Shown: positions 1-10,705, counted from the stretch's first letter. The stretch: DNA of 64,000 bases from Desmodus rotundus (GCF_022682495.2 NC_071397.1:18052739-18116738); one strand, 5' to 3'. Notes: generated by a model not told the origin, from the letters alone. Numbers and translations: made by a program.

Positions 1-284
1 TAGGACATGCCACACTAAAGGTTGAACACGCATCTCTAAGCTGATCTGGGGATCTACCTATTGACAAGGTTCTCACCTTTGGAGTTCCAATAGGCCAGCA
101 CAGCCCCCCCTTCATCATACGACCCGTTTTCACCACGGCAGTCGATGACAGCTGTCTCTTTACTCGGCAGCCTAAAGATTATCTCCAGGTGAATTTGAAA
201 GAGGAACATTCTAGTTTGAAAGTTGTATATATTTACAAATTTATTCCAACTGTCCTTACTAAAATTGTAAAAGCTGGAAGGGAA

Positions 285-405
285 AGAGGGTCCAACCCTC
301 TCACTTGCCAAATGAGGAAGCCAAGGCTCAGGATCACACCGGCAGTTTTTGGCAGGTCTTGGAATACAACCCCAGGGAAACTCCAGATCCAGGGTTCTTT
401 CTGAA
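285..405 (-). repeat. MIR-like SINE fragment
   Basis: The core resembles the reverse complement of MIR: an AAATGAGGAAGCCAAGGCTC-type block followed by a CAGGGTTCTTTCTGAAC-like end. Old and diverged. Confidence 0.5.
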
Positions 406-1050
406 CAAACACTATCAGATAAATAACTGTCCTAGGAACGAGGGCTGAGCATTTCTAAAGTGGCAGTCTGTCCTTCCACGGTCTCACGGCACTTTTTCTT
501 TCTTTCTTTTTTTTTTTACATCCACGTCCATGCCCCTGAAAGTCAACCAAAACTTCCCATGAGGAGCAGTGTTTTGGTATCACGCTGACAACATCCCACA
601 TAATCGCATCCCAAACACTGCTTTCTGTCAGGCACGGCCATTCTTCAACTCAGGGCCCACACCACCCACCACACCCTTCTCTACTCTTATCTGCCCAGCC
701 TGGTCCTCAGTTATTGCCCAAGGCTTCTGCGTCAAAACAAAGCTTGCTTGCTCTCTGCCGAAACACCACTATTCGACAGCTGTGATAGTCAATGCCTACT
801 GTGTGTAAGGATTAGTGTTAACACTGGAGAAGTTACGACTACTCTATGGCTCTTTTTTCAGAGGCTCAACTCATCAAGGAATCCTTCCGTGATAAACCCG
901 AGACTCTGACTTTCAAACTCTTAACTGCAACCATGGAAAGAAGTAATTTACATGAGACCCAATACACACCTCAAATAAATAACTCGAAAGTGTGATGGGA
1001 TATTCTATGTATGATAAATCAATATTCTTCATCCTAAAGTCCTGGATAGA

Positions 1051-1145
1051 AAAAAACCTAGGGGATAGAGAACCTAGATCATAAAATACACAAAATACAC
1101 AAATATTTATATAAAATGTCAAATGTAAAACAATGAACTTTAGAC
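1051..1145. repeat. Unclassified repeat, copy A
   Basis: This roughly 95-bp stretch aligns with 1761-1860. Shared blocks include AACCTAGG, GATAGA, AGATCAT, AAATACAC, AATACACAAA and the end AACAATGAACTTTAGAC. Both copies are in the same orientation inside GCLC intron 1. I do not recognise the family. Confidence 0.6.
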
Positions 1146-1760
1146 TTCTAAAATCTTTTAAATGTACTTCTCTACCCACTAACGGATCATGATGTAGTTT
1201 GAAAAATAATGCTCTGTAACATAAAAGTGATTACTTTGACCAGATGCTAGAGAAATAGAGGCATCAGCAAATACTCAGGTGTGAGACCCTCTTTATCCCT
1301 AGGAAATGTCACACCTTGTGTCTGCCCCAAAGGATGCAGAGACAGAGATACTACAATGGAGAATGAGAATCACACTGAAGGTGAAGGATGGCAGAGAACC
1401 AACTTGGGGGGAGACTGAGGTGTCACTGCAGTGCTGTTTCTGGAGTAGGAAGTGGGTTTTTTTCCCCCCCTTAACTATCTGGGAATTCTTCACTCTCTCA
1501 ATTCTATCTCTTGGGTCAGGCTGCCTGTTTCCCACTGGACTGTCAATATGCACCAACAGAAATTGTATTCCTCCTGAAAATCCTACACTCTACCCAGACA
1601 CGACGGAACCAGAACTTAACAAACAAGCAGCAGGCTACTTTTTAAATCTAAGATAACTCTCCTCCTTCATTGTTTCTATTAAACAGTAAACTCCAGACTC
1701 CAAAGGACACTGGTTTATTAATGGGGGGGGGGGGGAAGCAAAGGGAGGTGGGAGAGAGGA

Positions 1761-1860
1761 CAAAAACCTAGGAGGATAGAGGATAGATCATGAAATACAC
1801 ACAATACACAAACGAGTGTATAAATTGCCAGATGCTGTAAAGAAACAATGAACTTTAGAC
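1761..1860. repeat. Unclassified repeat, copy B
   Basis: This copy starts CAAAAACCTAGGAGGATAG and ends AACAATGAACTTTAGAC, like copy A. It lies 25 bp after a 13-base G run (1723-1735). It may be part of a longer interspersed element, since similarity stops abruptly after TTTAGAC in both. Confidence 0.6.
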
Positions 1861-3029
1861 TAAAACGGAACACTGACCACCAGACACGGACCGTACACCA
1901 CCACTGACAGGAGCAATGTGAATTACTGGTCATTATATTTTTTCTAACTTGCAGCCGCACAATTCCTGCCACTGCAGAGGCAGAATTATGTTCCGGTCTT
2001 GGGGAACAGAAAAACTTCTTGCAGGGGTAGATTCTGTATTGGTGAAGCAGCACCTTCATTCACACTTAGGTCAAAAGTGACAAAAATGACTACAAGATGA
2101 ATCATTAACACCTGACCAAGGCTACAAAAGGCAAATGATAAAAGGACAAAAAGATTTAAGTGGACTTTTCAAAAAGTCAATTATCTGAACTGTATATACA
2201 CACGATTTTTTAAAAATGAGAAGAGAGAGCACAAAATGCTCTGGCAGAAAATAATTTAACTCTAACAGGAGGCGATGCTTTCCAGATCATTCCAGTTAGA
2301 CAATGGTTCAGCATATCGCGAATTTAGACACATTTCACCTCTAGGTAAAACATATGTCGATGAAGCACTGACTTGTGAAGTTGAGATGCTGGATTTAGGC
2401 CATGGAAAAAGGTACTAACAAATCCCAATTATGAAGAGCTAAGAGTTCCCGGTAGAATTAAACAGGGCCAGAAAGATTCCTCCCCTTTAGGACAACCGAT
2501 TCGTAGTTTGTTTCAATTTATCCCTATAAGCGTGTGAGTGTTTGGGGAGGGGGACTGATGCGGAGTTGGCCGTTTAAAAGATAGCTGGAAAGAGGGGGGT
2601 GGCGGGCGGCAGTAAACAACATCCTTTGGACCTAATTCCTAATAGCGACGGGCCTTCCTAGGACAACTTTCCTTTCATATTAATAGAAGCGCATTTCGAG
2701 ATGGGACGGTGGATAGCGGAAAAGAGACTGTAAACTCCCCCAAGCACCAAATGTCACACTTTTTCTCGGCTGCGCCCTCCAGATGCCCTGAATGAATGGG
2801 AGAGACAAGCCTGGCTCGAAGGCTCAGAGCCGGGCCCCACGCCCTGGACAGTTTTGGACGCCCAGCAGAAGACGGCGCGGAGGCGCCCCGGGACCCTCAG
2901 GGCGCAGTGTGGGACACAGACAGCCGTGTGGCCCAGGAACCAGGGCCAGGGTGGCAGGTGGGGCCTTGCCGAACAAAGGCGGCGTGGGGTGGCCTGACAG
3001 GGGAGCCCAGTGGAGACGGGGTCGCGGGC

Positions 3030-3035
3030 GCTCAC
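3030..3035 (-). other. GCLC: GCLC exon 1 splice donor
   Basis: On the minus strand GAG at 3038-3036 is followed by GTGAGC, a good 5' splice site. It falls exactly after residue 50, where the homologous protein continues in the next exon, so the intron is phase 0. Confidence 0.9.
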
Positions 3036-3185
3036 CTCGTCGCCCCACTTAAGCACGTCCTTGTGCCGGTCCTTGACGGCGTGATAGATGTGCAGGAACT
3101 GGAGAATCCCGTGCCGCCGCACGTGGTCCGCGTGGCGCTTGGTCTCCTCCCAGCTCAGCGGCGAGCCTTGGGACAGCAGCCCCAT
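3036..3185 (-). CDS. GCLC: GCLC coding exon 1 (glutamate-cysteine ligase catalytic subunit, residues 1-50)
   Basis: The enzyme joins the gamma-carboxyl of glutamate to cysteine using ATP. This is the first, rate-limiting step of glutathione synthesis, in the cytosol, as a heterodimer with GCLM and under glutathione feedback. The 150-bp exon reads 50 codons from ATG at 3185, beginning MGLLSQGSPLSWEETKRHAD and ending HKDVLKWGDE, which I recognise as the conserved mammalian GCLC N-terminus. The full protein is about 637 residues, so the other exons lie beyond position 1. The start is chosen because its context GCGGCCATGG is near-ideal and no ATG lies upstream between 3186 and about 3610; an in-frame open stretch to 3254 begins with GTG only. 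The exon ends GAC GAG then GTGAGCG, a phase-0 donor. No break is seen. Active-site residues are not in this exon. Confidence 0.96.
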
Positions 3186-3860
3186 GGCCGCCCCCTCCTC
3201 CTTCTCCGGGCTGAAGGGGCCGCACGCTCCGGGCGCGGGGCGCGAGCTGGACACTCAGCAGCCCACCGGAGGCGGTGGCAGCTGCTCCACGCCGGGGGCG
3301 CGCCCTCGGGCCGCAGTGGGTAGCGGGAGGGTCCGGTCCGGCCCTCCGGCGGCGGGGTCCTTACCGCCCAGGTGACCGACCCAGGGGTCCGGCACAACTC
3401 GCGGGCTCAGAAGCAGAGGACAGGAGGGCAGGCTGGGCGGCTCTCGGCCCGGCAGCCTCGTCCCTCGCCTGCTCCAGCTCCCGCCCGGCTCTTGCTCTGA
3501 GGAGGCAGCGACAGACCCCACAGCCGCGGCGCCGCTGCGGATCCCGCTTCTCTTTGCCGGTGTCGTGCACTGGCTTCTTCCTACTTGTGACCAAAACCTG
3601 CGCCGCCGCGGAGCATGCCCAGTCCTGTCCGCTCGCTCGCCCTTCCAGAGCGCGATCCGCTGCTCCGGATCTTATAAACTACGGGGCCGCGAAAAGGGGG
3701 CGGTGCGAGAGGGAGGGCGTGGCTGAGCTCCTCCAGCGACCAGCGGGAACTGCAGAGGAGGCGTGCGCGGGAGTGGTTGGGGCGGAGTCAAAGGGAAGGA
3801 GCTCTACGAGCGGGGCGAGTGCGGGTAGTCCTCGCTGGAGGCAAACGCGATGTGTAAAAG
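3186..3860 (-). promoter_or_regulatory. GCLC: GCLC 5' UTR and CpG-island promoter
   Basis: This very GC- and CpG-rich block (the island runs roughly 2750-3860 and includes exon 1) directly precedes the GCLC start. On the minus strand a TATA-like TTTATAAG is read from 3678 to 3671, so transcription would start near 3645 and leave a 5' UTR of about 460 nt. GC boxes (GGGCGG-type) occur on both sides, for example around 3697-3700 and 3781. The 5' UTR is free of ATG from 3610 down to the true start. Just before the start codon there is a short purine tract GAGAAGGAGGAGG; human GCLC has a polymorphic GAG trinucleotide repeat at about this place (from memory), here reduced to a few imperfect units. 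The transcription start is an inference. Confidence 0.8.
3671..3678 (-). promoter_or_regulatory. GCLC: TATA-like box of GCLC
   Basis: TTTATAAG on the minus strand is the only AT-rich patch in a GC-rich promoter, about 490 bp upstream of the start codon. It is flanked by GGCCCCGTAG upstream and GATCCGGAG downstream on that strand. Position and isolation make it the best core-promoter candidate; no experimental start is known to me for this species. Confidence 0.55.
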
Positions 3861-4936
3861 TCCGTTTTCTCTTATCCAAAGAAATCAACTCTGGTTTGGG
3901 GAAGAAAGTTGATTACTTGAATTAATGGAGAGCACTCTAGATTTTTTTAGGTTAGAGGGCCTTCACACTTATAAAAGCAGAGTGATAACTGCAGGGTATG
4001 GCAAGAAAAAATACTAACTTGGGGATCAGATGAAACACGTTCAGTTCTAGTCTCCACCATTTACTGACGATGAGACATTGGACAAGTTATTTCCACACCT
4101 GTACAAAATTACATTCTATCTTTTATATATGTTGTAAAAATTGCGTGGTAAAGAGGTGCATAGAGTGAATGGTCAATACATGACCTGGTTATTAAGAGGA
4201 GTCAGTTTGTCTGCAAGTTTTTGGACACGTGTATATATTACAAGCATTTGTGTTTTCTCTAATGATATACATTTTTTGGATGACACAGACATGATTGATT
4301 ACAACAAAAGGAGCTTTGTTAATATCTCCAGATGGGTCATTTGAAGGAAACACCTCCAAGAGTATGTACTCAGTCCAAGCTTAAGAGTCATCCATGAAGT
4401 AATTAAAATGATGTTCCTGGGAGCTTAACCACGGGGGTAGAAGATGTAAGAAATAACTGGGGTTGGCCCCATCCTGGCAGGAAAGGGAAGATATGAGGCG
4501 TCTTGCCCCAAAGTAATTGTTCAGTAGATATGTGTGGAAAGAGCAATGTGACATGAACTAGAGCATTACATGTACTGAGGCCGGAGAATGTGTACTAATT
4601 TGTGCTCACTTCCTTCACACTACAAAGTTAAAATTTAATTAGCACTTATTAACTGCTGAATGGACATACGATAGTAGGAATCTCTTCTTCCACACCCTTC
4701 ACATATCGGATGTGCCTATCTCAGGGCCTGGGGACATGGGTTCCCAAAGTCTGGCTGCAATTTCCGCAGCAGGGTGTGTGCACGTGTGGGGGATTGAGTG
4801 TGGTGGTGTTTGAAGCTCAGGGATGATGTTTCACTCCCCAGAGCAGAGCCAGGATAAAACCAGGCCTCACTTAATTTGCCCACTGCTGACTCAACATCCT
4901 CAGCTACTGCCCCTACTCTTCCTTGTACCCTCCCCA
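3861..4936. other. GCLC upstream region with a MIR fragment
   Basis: This is AT-rich sequence beyond the CpG island. A MIR-like piece lies at about 4020-4130 on the plus strand (a tract around TTTACTGACGATGAGACATT resembles the MIR core). Nothing else is recognised; no coding potential is seen. Confidence 0.4.
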
Positions 4937-5215
4937 CCAACTTCTCCAGACCTGTATGGTCCTGGCTTTCTGTTGTTTGTTTCTGCTTGGAATTCTCTAC
5001 CTTACACATTCCTGTTCATCATTTGAGTTGCAGTTACTCCTTCCTGTGTTTTGGTTACATTTGTACATGCCTCTGTTTCTACATTATGATAGAATCATTT
5101 AAAAAATATCTCCACACTAGAGAGTGACTTCCTCTGGAATAGACATGATTTATGCCTTTGTATCTGTAACTCTAGAAAAGTGCTTTGCATAAATGTTTGC
5201 TTCCTATGAATGGGG
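4937..5215 (+). repeat. L2 3'-end fragment
   Basis: The text runs TTTCTGCTTGGAATTCTCTA, then a TTTGTATCTGTAACTCTAG block and AAAAGTGCTTTGCATAAATG. This matches the order of an L2 3' end, where a segment resembling TTTGTATCCCCAGC precedes a CTGGCACATAGTAG-like segment. It is strongly diverged. Confidence 0.45.
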
Positions 5216-5324
5216 GTAAGTGTGGGGGCAGGGGTGGGGACAGTGTTGGTCATTGTTTGAAATACAGGGGGGTCATCCAAAGGATCATTTTGTTATTCTC
5301 ATAATCTCACCACATATTTGCATG

Positions 5325-5810
5325 GACCTGCATTGTTCAACACAATAGCCACCCGACACAGGTGACTACAGAGTGTTTGAAACGTGGCTAATTTGACTGA
5401 AAAACTGAATTTTAGTTTTATTTAAATCCACTTAAATATAAATTTCAAAATTGGTATCCCATTTGGTTGCTGGAAAACTTATAACTAAATTTGGAAGATT
5501 GGGAATGTGAATCCACTTTTTCATCTGTTAATTTTATGCAATCTAAACACAGATCAAGTATTTCCAATGGAAATCTAGTGGCCTGGGAGATGTGCTGTGG
5601 GTGCAATACACCCAATTCAAAGACTTAGTACAAAAAGAAGAATATAAATATTTCAGTAATAATTTTATAGTGATTAGGTTGTTATACTAGTATTTTAAAT
5701 GTTAAGATAAATGAATTCACCTGTTTCTTTTTAGCGTTTAAAGGTGGCTAATGGAAAATTTTAGATTACATATGTGGCTGACAGTCCACTTAATTAGAAC
5801 AGCGGAGGTG
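5325..5810. mobile_element. Possible hAT-type MITE remnant
   Basis: GTTCAACACAATAGCCACC on the left and ATGTGGCTGACAGTCCACTT on the right resemble two ends of a palindromic hAT element, with an AT-rich centre of aaTTTAGTTTTATTTAAAT type between them. Boundaries are approximate and divergence is high. Confidence 0.35.
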
Positions 5811-6379
5811 TAGACGTTTACACTTTGCAAAGCACAAACTTCCCCCCTACACCTGCTTCATTTCCTCATAATACTGTGAGGCTGGTCTCCTGGGAAAATG
5901 TCAGTTTCGCTTTAATAAGGAAACAGAGACAGGGGAGTCAGGAAGAGACAATTCTAGTCTAGTCAAAGGTCTACGTGATACTTAATATAGTGAGTTAAAG
6001 CTGTAATTTGAGTGACTCAGGCTCAGATTCCGGTTGATACAGAAGGATGCCTCTCCCACCCTATGCCCAAATTCCAAACCGGCATCTCAAGAAGGTACTC
6101 CTGGGCTCTGGACAATCCCAAATTGGCTACAGCGTGGTAGCACCATCTGGCAGTTATGTCACATTTAAACCATGACCTCTGCAATGCCTTTGCCAATTAC
6201 TGTTACAAGGGGTAAAGAAACTTACTACAGATCAACGCAAGTTATATTGAACAACGGTAATACCCCTCTATTTGACAGTCTTTTGGATCTTTAGGTTTAT
6301 TTCTTCTCGATTTCATTCTGTAGATTGCAACCAGAACTGGGTTTCGACTACCGGGAGTGAGTTTTCAGCAGACAACCTC
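5811..6379. other. No recognised feature
   Basis: Mixed-composition sequence between the hAT remnant and the GC-rich enhancer block. A TGACTCAGG at about 6011 lacks the GC of an ARE. Confidence 0.4.
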
Positions 6380-6783
6380 GCACTGATCATTCAGGACTTT
6401 AACGATCATTAAAGAGAAAAGAAGGAGCTTATATCTTGTGTAATTAGCTCTTCCCCAGGCTTGCCCAAAGGCAGGTTCTCGGTCATTTCTTCTGCAGAAA
6501 AAACCTAGACTCCTTCGGCCGGAACCACACCCTGATAGTGGTAGTTCAGAAAGCTCCTCCTGGGCTCCAAGTACCCAGGGCAGCTGCCGGGAAAACCCGG
6601 ACCCTGGAGTACCGGGGCTGGGTACTCCGCGCAACCGCGCAGTCGAGCTGAGCATGCTCAGAGAGCTGGTCTGTCGCGGGAGGAAGAGGCGCGGGCTGCA
6701 CGCCGCGCTGTTGTTGTGGTACAGCCCCTGCCATGTGACTGCACCGGGCCCGCCTCCCGAAGCAGCGCGGCACCGCCTCCCCG

Positions 6784-6792
6784 TGACTCAGC
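6784..6792 (+). promoter_or_regulatory. GCLC: Distal antioxidant response element of GCLC (ARE4-like, embedded TRE)
   Basis: The core reads TGACTCAGC within CTCCCCGTGACTCAGCACTT. The TGACnnnGC pattern is the NRF2-small MAF binding consensus, and TGACTCA is also an AP-1 site. The human GCLC gene has its main inducible ARE (ARE4) about 3.1 kb upstream of transcription start, with nearly the same flanks (CCTCCCCGTGACTCAGCGCT, recalled). Here the distance from the predicted start near 3645 is also about 3.1 kb, which supports orthology. The site lies in a GC-rich block (6380-7000) bearing several CpGs. Confidence 0.85.
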
Positions 6793-6990
6793 ACTTTGTA
6801 CCGGCGCGGTGCTAGAGGTCAATCCCAGGGGGCTCCTTGGGGGCAAAGTCACAGTTGGTCAATCCTGCCCCGGGCTGCTGCGAATGCTGGTGTTGCAGCA
6901 GCCATTTCAGACTCCTCTGTTTCGGGACTCCAGACAAGGAAGGAAAAAACCCCATCATTTCCCTGTAGTCACGCCGTTCCCAGTTTCCCT

Positions 6991-7000
6991 TGAGTCAGCG
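6991..7000 (+). promoter_or_regulatory. Second TRE/ARE-like site near the GCLC distal enhancer
   Basis: TGAGTCAGCG combines a perfect AP-1 core with the trailing GC of an ARE. It is 207 bp further from GCLC than the ARE4-like site, at the edge of the same GC-rich block. The call rests on motif match alone. Confidence 0.45.
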
Positions 7001-7184
7001 CTTCCGTGGAGAGCGTGGAGCTGGCTGAGCAGAGGTTAAGTAAGGAAAGCACAGGGAGTGTGCCAAGGCACACTTGAGGGAGGAACCTGTAGGTTCAAGT
7101 CACTTGTCTCTCGCCCCAGGCCATACTGCTCTCTTGGGTCTGAGCATCCCCCTAGATGGTCTCTGGAGGTCTCAATAACTTGCT

Positions 7185-7282
7185 CTTTATGGAGCACCTG
7201 GTTTATGCCAAGCACTCTAGTCTGGTATCCAAAAAACAGTCCTCGTCGCCGCTTTTTGTAAATGAGGCAACTGAATCCAGCA
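7185..7282 (-). repeat. MIR-like fragment
   Basis: TATGGAGCACCTGGTTTATG and TTGTAAATGAGGCAACTGA match the 3' half of MIR in reverse orientation. It abuts the Tigger element. Confidence 0.5.
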
Positions 7283-7739
7283 CAGTAGTCCCCAGTTATC
7301 GGAGGGGGTACATTCCAAGACCCACAGTGGATGCCTGAAAGCACAGATAGTACCGGCCCCTATATTTAGTACTTTTTGCTATATATACATATTTACAGTA
7401 AAGTTTAAATTACTCTTGTGTTTGGAGCCATTATTAACTAAAGTTTATTTGAACATAAGCAAGCGAGATAGTTAACTAATAATCGAGATGGCGACTAAAT
7501 GGCTAGGGCAGGTAAGATACACAAGGTAAATGAATACCTGAGACAAAGGGATGATTCTCATCTGGAGGGGGGGATGGTGGATCACCATACTACTCAGAAT
7601 GGCACACACAATTTAAAACCTATAAATTAGTTTTGCAATTTTCCATTTAATATTTTCAGGCTGCAGTGGGCACTGGTAACTGAAACTGTAAAAGGAAAAT
7701 CGAAACCCTGAATAAGGGGGGGGCGGGGAGGAACTACTG
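7283..7739. mobile_element. Tigger-derived MITE (pogo/Tc1-mariner)
   Basis: The element starts CAGTAGTCCCCAGTTATC and ends in AATAAG, a G run and GAACTACTG. These are the inverted terminal repeats of Tigger elements (CAGTAGTCCCCCCTTATCCG type). Internal blocks GGATGCCTGA, GACAAAGGGATGATTC and TTCCATTTAATATTTTCAG agree with Tigger/MER2 non-autonomous elements. The expected TA target duplication is not seen, so the flanks have mutated. No transposase remains. Confidence 0.8.
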
Positions 7740-8420
7740 TCATTGTAAATAACAGGTAGTGGCTATGCAGGGATTTGAGCTCCGGACTAATTTCAAAGCC
7801 TGTGCCTTTTCTACTACACCTGGCAGCCTGGGTAAAGCTGAGGAGTCCGTGGGACTCCTCCTGAGTGTTGATACCACTTCTACAGAGCCGTCCTTCTGCC
7901 TTTGACACACCCGTTCTCCAGAAGACCTCTGGTCTGCCAGTGAGGTGCTTAAGACTTACTTTGAATTTAATTAATTGGTAGGAATAAACACACAGTTATT
8001 TCTTGACTTCAGTGTAGATGGTACAAAGTGCAAAAGATGTGGAAAGGATTTCTCCCTACAATTGCATTATTCTTGGAATTTGATTTAATTATACTGAACA
8101 AGGCCTCCAGGAGCTTATGATAGAAGGGCAGGAGCCAAAAGACATCAGAGTCTTCACCCTAGCTCACAGGATAACCTGCTGGGTCTATTTAAGCAAACTT
8201 CTGTTTATCCTCAGGGACCCCTCCCTTTTCACCTCTTCAAGTGAGAGTCTAGATGAAATGATTATTCCCATCCAATCTAAACGTTCCCTGATGTCAATAC
8301 TACTAAATTAGCCAGGGAAAGCACAAATATTTTTGTATTGTGTATTATTTTTGACATATGCTTCCGAGATGCACTACTGCCATTTTAAGTAAATAAATAA
8401 ATACCATCTTTTGATTTTTT
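7740..8420. other. No recognised feature
   Basis: AT-rich intergenic sequence; short frames here (for example 8117-8311) show no known motif. Confidence 0.4.
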
Positions 8421-8628
8421 AAAAACATGTTATTTATTTACTTTTAAAGAGAGGGTAAGGGAGGGAGAAAGAGGAAAAGAAACATCAATGTGTGAGAGAT
8501 ACATTGATCAGTTACCTCTCACATGCCCCCAACTGGGGACCAGGCATGTACCCTGACTGGGAATCGAACCGGCGACCTTTTGGTTCACAGGTCAGCACTC
8601 AATCCATTGAGCCACACTAGCCAGGGCT
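8421..8628 (-). mobile_element. Ves-type tRNA-derived SINE
   Basis: The head is at the right: minus strand GCCCTGGCTAGTGTGGCTC, then a tRNA-like box B around GGTTCGATTCC. The body has the GTGCCTGGTC-type middle and CTCACACATTGATGTTTC, ending in a T-rich stretch on the plus strand that represents the A tail. TTTGATTTTTTAAA on the left and TTTGTTTTTTAAA on the right may be the target duplication. This SINE family is characteristic of bats. Confidence 0.85.
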
Positions 8629-10494
8629 AATTTGTTTTTTAAAGCCAATTTTTAGCTTCTGTGGGTTTTTAAAAATATAAATATGGTCATTTTCTTGTAG
8701 AGTTAACGAAAGGTTTGCTCTGTCAAATGAAGGCCTTCATTAAGATAGGGAAGCTTGAGTGAATAGAGAAGATGGGTAGGAGTGGGGGAGGGGTAAGATT
8801 AAAGACGCAGGAGTGAGAAAGAATACGTTTAGAGCAAGTGTCTCGGGAGACATAACTTGATGGGACCCAGAACACGCATGAAGTGGTGAGCTTTGTTCTG
8901 TAACAGTATCATTGTTTTCCTGACAATGCTAGAGAAGAAATTAAGGATGCCAAGAACAGTGTGTTGGGATGGGAAAGGTGATAGCTGGGTCAGTAGAATC
9001 AATCTTTTCACTGGAGTATGGCTAAAGAAACACAACTTTTTATAATGGACTTTTCCAAATAAGCACAAGAACAGAGAGAACAGTGTAATGTACCTGTTAC
9101 CCATCTTCAGAATTATCACACGGCTAATCCTTTTTTGGATATTCACCCTCTTTTGTTAGTGTAAAGCAAATCTCCCTGGGTTATGATCTCAGGTAGTCAG
9201 CTTGAAGTGAGGGCTGAAGAAAGAAAGAGGGACATGAAAGACAGTTTGAGCAACTGGTATGAGGGACAACCATCCAGGAAGATGGAAAAGAATGAGCAAT
9301 AGGCTAATCCCTTACTGGAAACCAATTTCCTTCATTCTGAAATTGGAGACTATTGATGTTAACCACTTGTTTTTATTCCAACTTGTCTAGCTATTGTGGT
9401 TCTAAATTATGGTATGTTGTACTTAAAACTAAAAAATCATGCTTGTCACATGTAGCATAAACTATTTCACAATGGCTGGCATGCATGGTTATTATGATCA
9501 AAGTAGGCCCATTGTCAAAAGGTGAGTGAAGTCTTTAAGGCAGCATTTGCCCTTTTAAAGATTCCTAATCTTAGTTACCACCCTTTTCCTCCTATTTCAC
9601 TCACTTTGGTTCACATAAAAGTATGTAAATTTTATTCTAGGTTAGATAACACCAAATAATTAATGTTTGGCACATAGAAACCCATCATTTGCGGATGATG
9701 CAATGTGGAAAAGTGGCCAACCATAATCACATCTATGCAGAAAGGCAATTGTACTGGATATTGAGCAATTTCACTTCAATAAGACCAGTTCCTCACAGAT
9801 TAAAAAAAATAATAACTGTACAAAGAATAATTGTACTTTCTGAAAGTACTGTATTTTTCCACACGCAATCCCCCCTGCCACCTATTTCAGTACTTAGGCT
9901 AAAATGTAGCCGGTGTCTTTGGCGGGGTGGGGGGGAGGAATCAGTTCCTCTAGAGACAAGGTGTCCTACAGTGTACAGGACAGCCCCACACAAAGAATCC
10001 TGTATCTCAAAATGTCAACAGCACCAACGTTGAGACACCGTGGTCTGTGTGCATCAGGTTTAATTCTAAGTATTACATGAGTCCCTTTCCTTAAATATTT
10101 GCAAGAGTTTCTAAGGTCATCAAAATGATTAGTTGAGAAGTGAATATATACAGTGGTTAGAATCGCTTTCTGTGTAGTTATGAGCAGAGATATATACAGC
10201 TATCTAATATCCTACCAGGCCCCAGTGTGCTGATGGAGCCCATTAGGAGGGGTTAGCACCCCTTCTTTATCCGGTTTCTTTTTTCCTCGTAGACACTTAC
10301 TTGTCTGTTCTCCATAGTGTCTTATTTTCTGTCCATGTGAGACTAGTTATATGCTTGTACCAATATTAATATCAACTGCAGAGTTCTTAGTCCCCCTTAA
10401 GAACATTCTTAACAATTCAATTGGAAAGAGTGAAAACTCATTAGATCTCTTAGAAGCTCTGTTACTACTACCCAGGGAATATGGGCCCTGGAAA
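8629..10494. other. Intergenic sequence, no recognised feature
   Basis: I see nothing I can name here. It is AT-rich, with a short T/G-rich patch at 9910-9940. The longest frames (8829-9146 minus, 9689-10033 plus) have no known motif and no splice context. Confidence 0.4.
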
Positions 10495-10705
10495 AAACCT
10501 CAGCCTGAGTGTTAGAACTGAGCTGGAATCCCAGCTCTGCCCACTTCTAGCTCTGTAACCCTGGGCAAGCTACTCTGCTTCAGTTTTATCATCTGTATAA
10601 TGGGTGGCGGGTGGGGGAGGCGAGTAACACTTTGCTGAGTGGTTGGAAAGATTGAAAATAACATTAGAGCAACTGGCACATATTGGGAACTCATCAAACG
10701 GTACG
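10495..10705 (+). repeat. MIR SINE
   Basis: AGCTGGAATCCCAGCTCTGC, CTCTGTAACCCTGGGCAAGC and TCATCTGTATAATGGGTGG follow each other as in the MIR core on the plus strand, then an ACTGGCACATATTGGGAACT tail. Confidence 0.8.

Larger units (their letters stand above)
1..3035 (-). other. GCLC: GCLC intron 1 (5' part)
   Basis: Everything left of the exon 1 donor is the beginning of intron 1; no acceptor with a matching second exon is in the window. It holds a MIR-like fragment near 285-405, two related copies of an unclassified repeat (1051-1145 and 1761-1860), a 13-base G run at 1723-1735, and otherwise AT-rich sequence with no recognisable element (405-1050, 1146-1722, 1861-2750). CpG density rises from about 2750 towards the exon. 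Confidence 0.85.
6380..7030. promoter_or_regulatory. GC-rich putative distal enhancer upstream of GCLC
   Basis: Against an AT-rich background this block is GC-rich with multiple CpGs (notably 6510-6860), contains both ARE-type sites, and shows no clear repeat. Open frames across it, such as 6716-7039, have no recognisable protein and look like GC-driven shadows. It is inferred to be a stress-responsive enhancer of GCLC. Confidence 0.55.

Noticed and set aside
3186..3254. In-frame N-terminal extension of GCLC by 23 codons
   Set aside because: The open stretch begins with GTG, not ATG; the ATG at 3185 has an ideal context and matches the known protein start.
3360..3370. Possible splice donor GCGGTAAGG on the minus strand within the GCLC 5' UTR
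   Set aside because: It is a fair donor match, but there is no evidence of use and the exon continues openly to the start codon.
2792..3925. Long plus-strand frames across the CpG island (for example 2796-3323 and 3275-3925)
   Set aside because: They are antisense to GCLC exon 1 and its UTR, show only Ala/Arg/Pro-rich composition caused by high GC, and have no known domain.
8421..8628. tRNA gene
   Set aside because: The tRNA-like box B belongs to the Ves SINE head; no cloverleaf can be folded over the full length. The same holds for the other four SINEs.
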